Below, piece after piece: positions 58,463 to 64,000 of a DNA stretch of 64,000 nt. Source of the stretch: CAYWMD01 sp964458575 (lineage in GTDB: Bacteria > Verrucomicrobiota > Verrucomicrobiia > Limisphaerales > JADLHS01); the NCBI GenBank assembly GCA_964458575.1, contig CAYWMD010000011.1:57372-121371 (forward strand), read 5' to 3'. The translations under genes and the position numbers were made by a program. Numbering within the stretch: the first letter of the stretch is position 1; every line of letters starts with the position of its first letter. The notes below the pieces were generated by a model, which worked only from the letters and a program-made list of their open reading frames with translations, had not been told where the DNA came from and did not search any database.

Positions 58463-59062
58463 ATGCCGCTTCTCGATTCCATCACCGCGCTGATTTCCGC
58501 CCTAGCCCGGCTGCCCGGCGTGGGCCCGCGTTCCGCCGAGCGCATTGCGCTGCATTTGGTGCAGACGGATTCGGCCATTGTGAAACAACTGTCCGAGACA
58601 ATTCTCCACGCCCGCGAGCGCATCCAATTCTGCACCACTTGCGGGGCGTTGACCGAAGCCTCCCCCTGCCCCACCTGCGCGGATTCACGGCGCGACAGTT
58701 CACTGGTCTGCGTGGTGGAGCGCGCGGTGGATATCCTCAGCATCGAAAAGTCCGGCACGTTTCGCGGGAAGTTCCACGTGCTCGGCGGGAAGATTTCACC
58801 GCTGGATGGGGTTGAGCCGGAGGATTTGCGCATCACCGAACTGGAAAAGCGTCTGACCGCCGAACCGATCAAGGAAATCATCATCGCCCTCGGCACGGAC
58901 GTGGAAGGCGACGCCACCAGCTTTTATCTGGCGAAACGCCTGGCGCGATCCGGTTTGAAGATATCGCGCATCGCCTACGGGCTGCCGGCGGGCAGCGGAC
59001 TGGAGTACGCGGATGAATTGACGTTGAGCAGAGCCTTGGAGGGGCGACGGGAGATGCAATGA
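58463..59062 (+). CDS. recR: Recombination mediator RecR
   Basis: 199 residues. Helix-hairpin-helix (LPGVGPRSAERIALHLV), Cys4 zinc finger (CTTCGALTEASPCPTC), Toprim domain with VVERAVDILSIEKSG and GTDVEGDATSFYLAKRL, and the C-terminal RIAYGLPAGSGLEYADELTL. Acts with RecF/RecO to load RecA at gaps. Canonical length. Confidence 0.95.
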   Translation: MPLLDSITALISALARLPGVGPRSAERIALHLVQTDSAIVKQLSETILHARERIQFCTTCGALTEASPCPTCADSRRDSSLVCVVERAVDILSIEKSGTFRGKFHVLGGKISPLDGVEPEDLRITELEKRLTAEPIKEIIIALGTDVEGDATSFYLAKRLARSGLKISRIAYGLPAGSGLEYADELTLSRALEGRREMQ

Positions 59063-59080
59063 TCCAATTTTCAAACGAAC

Positions 59081-59236
59081 CCCTCACCCTGAGCCTCTCC
59101 CATCCGATGGGAGAGGGAACAGCAATCGGCTGTTCCTCATTCTTCAACAGTCGTCCGGCAAGCGCCTTCAAACCACATTTCAAGAAACCAGCCGATGATT
59201 CTCCCTCTCCCCAGGGGAAGAGGGCCGGGGTGAGGG
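59081..59236. repeat. Composite CCCTCACCC element (156 bp)
   Basis: Begins CCCTCACCCTGAGCCTCTCC 18 bases after the recR stop and ends GGGTGAGGG. It fills the 213-base gap to the HAD gene. Confidence 0.83.
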
Positions 59237-59275
59237 CGAGTCAATGCAACTAACTTCAGAAACCTCTCCTCTCTC

Positions 59276-59893
59276 ATGCCCAAACCCAGCATCGTTGTTT
59301 TCGATCTCGGTAAAGTCCTAGTGGACTTTGACTATTCCATCGCGGGCCGCCGCATCGCCGCCCAGGCCAATCTGACGCCGGCGGATGTGCAGAAGTTTCT
59401 GGATCACTCTCCCCTGCTCTACCGCTTCGAAACCGGGTTGATGACGCAACAGGAATTTTTTGACGAGGTGCGGCAACACACCGGATTTCGCGGCGGCTTT
59501 GCGGAGTTCGCCAGTTACTTCGCGGACATCTTTTGGGAAATCGCGCCGATGATCGAACTCCACGGCGCACTCCGGCGAAAGGGAATTCCCACCTACATCT
59601 TTTCGAACACAAACGATCTGGCCATCGGTCACATTCGCCGCGATTTTCCATTCTTCGCCAACTTCGACGGCTACATCCTGTCGTACGAAGTGAAGGCGAT
59701 GAAGCCGGACGCGAAGATCTACGAAGCGCTGGAAAAAATGTCCGGCAAGCGCGGCGCGGAGATTCTTTATCTCGATGATCGGGCGGAAAACGTGGACGCC
59801 GGCGCCGCGCGCGGCTGGCAGGTGATCTTGCAGACCGACCCGGCCAAGTCCTGCGGGGAGATCGAGCGACTGGGATTGCTGAACAGCGATTAG
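59276..59893 (+). CDS. HAD-family (YihX-like) phosphatase
   Basis: 205 residues. Motif I VVFDLGKVLVDFDY (HAD-IA form, first Asp nucleophile), YIFSNTNDLAIGH as motif II, the Lys in EVKAMKPDAKIYE as motif III, and ILYLDDRAENVDAG as motif IV. Hydrolyses a small phosphate ester; substrate unknown. Follows a composite repeat and precedes another. Confidence 0.92.
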   Translation: MPKPSIVVFDLGKVLVDFDYSIAGRRIAAQANLTPADVQKFLDHSPLLYRFETGLMTQQEFFDEVRQHTGFRGGFAEFASYFADIFWEIAPMIELHGALRRKGIPTYIFSNTNDLAIGHIRRDFPFFANFDGYILSYEVKAMKPDAKIYEALEKMSGKRGAEILYLDDRAENVDAGAARGWQVILQTDPAKSCGEIERLGLLNSD

Positions 59894-59908
59894 CAACGGC
59901 GGGAAATA

Positions 59909-60066
59909 CCCTCTCCCTAACCCTCTCCCATCCGATGGGAGAGGGGACAGCCATCGCCAACCCTCGTTTTGCGAATCACCGTCCGGCAAATCCAATCAAC
60001 GGATATTGCGAATAAACGGCGAACGATTCCCCCCTCTCCCAGCGGGAGAGGGCCGGGGTGGGAGAG
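59909..60066. repeat. Composite CCCTCTCCC element (158 bp)
   Basis: Begins CCCTCTCCCTAACCCTCTCC and ends GGTGGGAGAG. The core is nearly identical to that of 55706. The 600-base stretch 59894-60494 holds repeats and the assembly gap only. Confidence 0.82.
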
Positions 60067-60166
60067 TCGTAAGAATACCAGGATAATTTCCACACCGAAT
60101 CATCTTCGCTCTTTTTGAGTGCGTCAGCGGATGGGGCCGTTTGGGATTGTCGCGCGATTCTCCCTC

Positions 60167-60266
60167 NNNNNNNNNNNNNNNNNNNNNNNNNNNNNNNNNN
60201 NNNNNNNNNNNNNNNNNNNNNNNNNNNNNNNNNNNNNNNNNNNNNNNNNNNNNNNNNNNNNNNNNN
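60167..60266. other. Assembly gap of 100 N
   Basis: Exactly 100 N. The left flank (60091-60166) and the right flank (60267-60335) carry the same sequence (GAATCATCTTC..TTTTTGAGTGCGTCAGCGG..GATTCTCCCTC). Scaffolding therefore stopped in a duplicated repeat, and the true length is unknown. Confidence 0.98.
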
Positions 60267-60330
60267 GAATCATCTTCACTTTTTTGAGTGCGTCAGCGGA
60301 TGGGGCCGTTTGGGATTGTCGCGCGATTCT

Positions 60331-60486
60331 CCCTCACCCTTGATCCCTCTCCCGCTGGGAGAGGGAAACAGCCACGCGACCAACCTGATTCACCAACGTC
60401 TCCCGACCAACTCCGACACACGATATCTCCAAGACCGGCGAACGATTCTTCCTCGCCCAATCGGATGGGGAGAGGGCCGGGAGAGA
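60331..60486. repeat. Composite CCCTCACCC element (156 bp)
   Basis: Begins CCCTCACCCTTGATCCCTCT and ends GGGGAGAGGGCCGGGAGAG. It reaches to 9 bases before the 3' end of the next minus-strand gene. Confidence 0.78.
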
Positions 60487-60494
60487 CGTGAAGG

Positions 60495-61217
60495 TCAGTT
60501 CGGGCTTTTCAACATCAGCAATCGCTCGGTCGCTTCACCGCCGTCGCCGAGCGAAAACAGCCGGTCGGAAATGTCATTGAGCGCCAGCCGGGTGGATTCA
60601 AACCGCTCGGCCAGCGTGTGGAGGATGCCGGACAACTCGTAGCGCTGCGCGAGCCGATGATCGCCCGCCGCGTGATACTGCGTGCGACCGAGGGCCTCGT
60701 AATATTTGAGATCCGGGAAGCCCCGTTTCTCCGCGCGGAATCGAATCCGCTCCGGAAACACGCCGGAAAGAAACAGCGAATGATTCCCGATATGGACCCG
60801 AATTTGAAAACTCGTCCGGTCATCGGCGGTCTGGAGCGCCGCGAGCATCTCAAAGAAATAATCAAGCGGGTTCGGCTGGCCGGGCACCAGGCAGCGGGCG
60901 TGTTCAGTCCGGGCAAATTCGGCGAGCAGTTCCGCCACGTAATCCGCCACCGCTCGATCCTTGAGGTCCGAACGCAGGAAGACCTGCCGCACGAGGACGT
61001 AGAAATAGAAGTGGGTTGAAACGCGCAGGCAACCGCGCCGTTCGAGCAGCGCGTGAAACAACGCCTCGTCGTCCAGGATCAGATCGCGCGATTCTTCGTC
61101 GGCCAGCAACTTGACCAGGCACTCCGCGTTGCCGAGCTTCGCGCCCAGCACGGACACGATGAATTCGATGTCTTCCGCCGCGAACTGCACGCGGCAGTTG
61201 GGTTGAATCATTTTCAT
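60495..61217 (-). CDS. Conserved-looking hypothetical protein, helical
   Basis: 240 residues, no signal peptide or membrane segment. I do not recognise a family. It is mostly alpha-helical in character with many charged residues (AAEDIEFIVSVLGAKLGNAE, FYFYVLVRQVFLRSDLKDRAVADYVAELLAEF, HIGNHSLFLSGVFPERI, LKYYEALGRTQYHAAGD). Codon use and composition match neighbours. The start at 61217 (MKMIQPNCRVQF) is the first in frame. It is divergent from the rhomboid gene. Confidence 0.75.
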   Translation of the reverse strand: MKMIQPNCRVQFAAEDIEFIVSVLGAKLGNAECLVKLLADEESRDLILDDEALFHALLERRGCLRVSTHFYFYVLVRQVFLRSDLKDRAVADYVAELLAEFARTEHARCLVPGQPNPLDYFFEMLAALQTADDRTSFQIRVHIGNHSLFLSGVFPERIRFRAEKRGFPDLKYYEALGRTQYHAAGDHRLAQRYELSGILHTLAERFESTRLALNDISDRLFSLGDGGEATERLLMLKSPN

Positions 61218-61299
61218 ACCAGGCTCGATGTCAGTATGCCGCTGGAATGCAAATAAGCAAAATTGGTTCCAGCTGGCGCACGGAGCGCTGAGTCCGGTC

Positions 61300-61356
61300 G
61301 TTGGAGTTCAGGCTCGAGGCTGTCCGCCCGGAACAAGCTAAAGCTTGGACTCCAAC
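61300..61356. repeat. GTTGGAGTTCA palindrome before rhomboid gene
   Basis: GTTGGAGTTCAGGCTCGAGG ... AAGCTTGGACTCCAAC, 57 bases; relative of the element inside dnaX. Confidence 0.78.
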
Positions 61357-61412
61357 GGGCGATGAATTGCTGGACAGTTTTGCCCAACCTGCAAAATTGG
61401 CGGCGCAAGCAA

Positions 61413-62306
61413 ATGGCCACCGACCCTGCTCCTTCGCCCATCCCGGCAGCCGCCCAGATTCCGGCGCGCACGCACCGCCAGGCGATGGATTGGAGTCTCG
61501 TGCTCGCCAGCCAGGGGATCGAACATGTCATCGAACGCACGGAGAACGGCGGCTGGCAACTGGCGGTCGCCTGGCAGGATTATGAATCCGCTTTGACGGC
61601 CATCCGCCTTTACCGGCTGGAAAACCGCCGCTGGCCCTGGCGCAAGACGATTCCGAAGACGGAGACGGTGTTCGATTCCGGCAGCGCCGCGTGGGTGTTG
61701 CTGACGCTGATTTTCTTCTGGTTGAGTGAACGCGCCGATCTCCGCGCCGTGGGCATGACCGACGGCACAGCGCAGGCGCACGGCCAATGGTGGCGGCTGT
61801 TCACCGCCACGCTGCTCCACGCTGATCTCGCGCACCTGGCCATGAACGCCGTCTTTGGTTTCGTTTTGATCGGACTGGCCATGGGCCGGCTCGGCACGGG
61901 CGTTGGATTGCTGGCCGCCTTCATCGCGGGCGCGGGCGGCAACGTCGTCGGCTGGCTGGTTCACCGCGACGCCCATCATGGACTCGGCGCGTCCGGAGTG
62001 GTGATGGGCGCGCTGGGGTTGCTGGCGGTGCAATCGCTGCCGCGGCTGCGGAAAAATCCCCACGCGATCAAACTGGCCATCGGCGGCATCGTGGGTGGCG
62101 TGATGCTGTTCATCCTGCTGGGTTTGAACCCGGAACCACAAACGGACGTGGTCGCACATCTCGGCGGTTTTGGCTCAGGCCTGGTGCTGGGCGCCGCATT
62201 GTCGCCTTTTCCGCGACTGGCGCAACGTCCGATGGTAAATCTCCTCGCGGGCTTGCTATTTGCGGCACTCGTCGTGACAACGTGGGTGCTGGCACTGGCG
62301 CACTGA
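61413..62306 (+). CDS. Rhomboid-family intramembrane serine protease
   Basis: 297 residues from ATG 61413; the frame is open further upstream, through the palindrome, which I exclude. A soluble N-terminal region is followed by six or more membrane segments. HADLAHLAMNAVFGFVLIG carries the HxxxN pattern, GLGASGVVMGALG contains the catalytic Ser, and TDVVAHLGGFGSGLVLG the catalytic His. Cleaves membrane proteins within the bilayer. Confidence 0.9.
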   Translation: MATDPAPSPIPAAAQIPARTHRQAMDWSLVLASQGIEHVIERTENGGWQLAVAWQDYESALTAIRLYRLENRRWPWRKTIPKTETVFDSGSAAWVLLTLIFFWLSERADLRAVGMTDGTAQAHGQWWRLFTATLLHADLAHLAMNAVFGFVLIGLAMGRLGTGVGLLAAFIAGAGGNVVGWLVHRDAHHGLGASGVVMGALGLLAVQSLPRLRKNPHAIKLAIGGIVGGVMLFILLGLNPEPQTDVVAHLGGFGSGLVLGAALSPFPRLAQRPMVNLLAGLLFAALVVTTWVLALAH

Positions 62307-62310
62307 GCGT

Positions 62311-62542
62311 GTAGCGGCGGACGTCTCGTCGGCCGTATAGGGCGGCATCATGCCGCCCGGAATAAATGGTCAAATCTTCGAAGACGACGGGCGTCGGCTC
62401 TGACTCCTTTCCAGCTCCAGGTGCAGCCGACTCGTGTCGGCTGATGCCGGGCGATATTTTCTTATTGATGGCCTTTTTGGTCGGCCATTCCGCCGGGCGG
62501 GACGCACCGGCTCTACGGCAGGCGGGGACGCCTGACCGCTAC
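62311..62542. repeat. GTAGCG element, copy C (232 bp)
   Basis: Starts GTAGCGGCGGACGTCTCGTC, 4 bases after the rhomboid stop, and ends GGGGACGCCTGACCGCTAC. It is 64 bases longer than the other copies; the extra part includes a small nested dyad (CAGCCGACTCGTGTCGGCTG). Confidence 0.82.
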
Positions 62543-62598
62543 CGGAAACGCATTTCCGCTGGCGTGTCCGCCCAAAAAGCGGCAGCGTTACCGCGTCA

Positions 62599-63720
62599 AT
62601 GACAACGTTGCGATTGAAAACCTTTCTCGCTTTGACCGGCTTTTTATTGATGGCCATGACTGCTTCAAGCAACCCCTTCGATGCGCGCGGAATTCAATTC
62701 ATCCCGTTCAAATCCTTCCGCAACTTCACGAGTTCGCCGGGCGAACGCCCCGGGGAAACCGTCCTGGCCTCGCCCGAAATCCGCGCGCGCATTGCGTGGA
62801 ATGAACTGATCGCGTCGTGGAACGCCGACATGCCGGCCGACTCGTATTTGAAGATCGAAGTCCGGGCGATTTATCCCGATCACACCACGAAGTATTACGC
62901 GATGGGCCGGTGGTCGGGCGACCCGGCGTTGCATCCGCGCGAAAGCGTGCCGAAGCAAAAGGACGCCGACGGCGACGTGGACACGGACACGCTGGTGCTG
63001 ACGCAACCCGCCGAGCGGCTGCAACTCCGCGTCACGCTGGGCGGCGGCAAGGCGAAGCCGAAATTGAAATTCCTGAGCGTGTCGTTGCTCGACAACCGCA
63101 CCCCGCCCGCGCCGCTGCCGCCGAACCGCGCCGCGTGGGGCAAAACCATTGACGTGCCGGAACGCTCCCAGATGGCCTACGAAAATGGTTCGGTGCTTTG
63201 CAGCCCCACGACGGTTTCCATGTTGCTTTCGTTTTGGAGCCGGAAACTGAAGCGGCCCGACCTCGAACAGGACGTGCCGGAGGTGGTGAAGGGTGTTTAT
63301 GATCCGAAGTGGGAGGGCACCGGCAACTGGGTCTTCAACACGGCTTACGCCGGTTCGTTCAAGGGCATGCGCGCCTACACCGCGCGCTTGAGCGACGTGG
63401 CAGAACTGGAGGACTGGATCGCGCGCGGTATCCCAGTGGGCCTGTCGGTCTGCTACAACCGGTTGCGCGGCCGAGGCGGCAAGACGAGCGGCCATCTGAT
63501 TGTGTGTGTCGGGTTCACCAAGGATGGCGACGTGATCGTCAACGATCCCGGCACGAGCCAGAATGTGCGAAAGACTTTTCCGCGCGCGAACCTGATTGAG
63601 GCGTGGGGTTACAAGCACAACGCGGCGTATCTCATCTACCCGGAAAACGCGAAACTGCCGAAGGATCGGTTCGGCCATTGGGATTCGGACGTGGCGCGGC
63701 GGCGAAGCCTCACCCGCTGA
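62599..63720 (+). CDS. Secreted C39-like cysteine peptidase
   Basis: 373 residues. Signal peptide (LKTFLALTGFLLMAMTASS), a beta domain to about 180, then a Peptidase_C39_2 domain with the Cys in ENGSVLCSPTTVSMLLSFW, His in KTSGHLIVCVGF and the third residue in VIVNDPGTSQNV. No ABC transporter is attached, so it is a stand-alone exported papain-like enzyme. Ends 5 bases before a GTAGCG element. Confidence 0.88.
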   Translation: MTTLRLKTFLALTGFLLMAMTASSNPFDARGIQFIPFKSFRNFTSSPGERPGETVLASPEIRARIAWNELIASWNADMPADSYLKIEVRAIYPDHTTKYYAMGRWSGDPALHPRESVPKQKDADGDVDTDTLVLTQPAERLQLRVTLGGGKAKPKLKFLSVSLLDNRTPPAPLPPNRAAWGKTIDVPERSQMAYENGSVLCSPTTVSMLLSFWSRKLKRPDLEQDVPEVVKGVYDPKWEGTGNWVFNTAYAGSFKGMRAYTARLSDVAELEDWIARGIPVGLSVCYNRLRGRGGKTSGHLIVCVGFTKDGDVIVNDPGTSQNVRKTFPRANLIEAWGYKHNAAYLIYPENAKLPKDRFGHWDSDVARRRSLTR

Positions 63721-63725
63721 CTCGC

Positions 63726-63894
63726 GTAGCGGCGGCCATCCTGGCTGCCGTAAAGGGCGCGCATCCTGCCGCCCGGATCGAACGCGGGAAGTTTCTTTGA
63801 CGCACAGAATGTCCGATGTCATTGCGCGTGCCGGGGTTCTTTCCGCCGGGCTGGAAGCCGCGGTCTCTACGGCAGGCCAGAGGCCCGCCGCTAC
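63726..63894. repeat. GTAGCG element, copy D (169 bp)
   Basis: Starts GTAGCGGCGGCCATCCTGGC, 5 bases after the C39 stop, and ends CAGAGGCCCGCCGCTAC. Same size as copies A and B. Confidence 0.85.
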
Positions 63895-64000
63895 CTTATA
63901 TTAACCGGCGACGAGCTGAAGCTGGAACTTGAACTCGCGGACTCAGCGGTTGCTCTGTTGAAAACATTCGGGTCGCGACTGGCTCGCCTAACGGCGGAGG
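63895..64000. other. Window end, no gene assigned
   Basis: The plus strand is open to the window end (LTGDELKLELELADSAVALL), but no start codon is visible, and it may be repeat-derived. I assign nothing here. Confidence 0.5.

Noticed and set aside
60115..60642. Open frame across the N gap
   Set aside because: Consists of repeat sequence and N; not a protein gene.
63899..64000. Start of a new gene at the window end
   Set aside because: Open frame without a start codon, adjoining a repeat element; too little sequence to support a call.

Overview
The window is a high-GC, gene-dense bacterial chromosome segment with many tightly packed genes; ATGA or GTGA start/stop overlaps are common. Several protein types point to Verrucomicrobiota, probably the Pedosphaera/Limisphaera branch: GloVer tandem-repeat protein, SBBP propeller, BspA-type LRR protein, Tat-exported Gfo/Idh/MocA oxidoreductase, heparinase-like and GH78/GHL10/GH84-like secreted glycan enzymes, many DUF proteins, and abundant short palindromic repeats. 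That placement is inference. A run of 100 N (60167-60266) between near-identical repeat flanks shows this is a scaffolded draft or metagenome assembly.

Layout. 1-1850: end of an OmpR/histidine-kinase pair, whose kinase runs directly into the C-terminal remnant of an ABC-transporter ATPase. 1852-7516: nitric-oxide module (quinol NO reductase, NsrR-type Rrf2 repressor, divergent RIC di-iron repair protein, DGC protein, DUF488 protein, PLP trans-sulfuration enzyme). 7558-10335: GH78 rhamnosidase. 10557-14068: thiol/sulfur redox block (secreted small protein, thioredoxin, DUF6132-thioredoxin fusion, CoA-disulfide-reductase-rhodanese, membrane rhodanese). 14086-15184: a broken junction between the tail of an MBL hydrolase and a headless radical-SAM gene. 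15181-19381: DUF89, peptide deformylase with a frameshift, TrmO, a small Cys protein, Psd and a ZIP transporter. 19369-28634: cytochrome bd, DUF6132, DUF2892 and a TolC/adaptor/RND efflux system. 28641-39232: NlpC/P60 protein, GHL10 and heparinase-like enzymes, inositol phosphatase, an FNR-box-driven cupin, an octahaem cytochrome with HEAT/TPR, ThrH and a URO-D-like protein. 39419-55585: large secreted repeat proteins, oxidoreductases, a toxin-antitoxin pair and two XRE regulators. 56080-59062: the conserved ffs-dnaX-ybaB-recR group. 59276-64000: HAD phosphatase, assembly gap, unknown protein, rhomboid protease and C39-like peptidase.

The genes up to about 28.6 kb fit defence against NO and reactive sulfur or thiol stress under low oxygen: NO reduction, Fe-S repair, persulfide and disulfide handling, an NO/sulfide-resistant terminal oxidase and efflux.

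The most unusual property of the window is its palindromic repeats. At least four families are inserted in frame inside otherwise conserved genes: the RND permease three times, dnaX, and the CoA-disulfide reductase. A further element forms the C-terminus of the ZIP transporter. A separate family of about 168 bp with long inverted termini sits within 3-7 bp of a gene's stop codon at all four of its sites.
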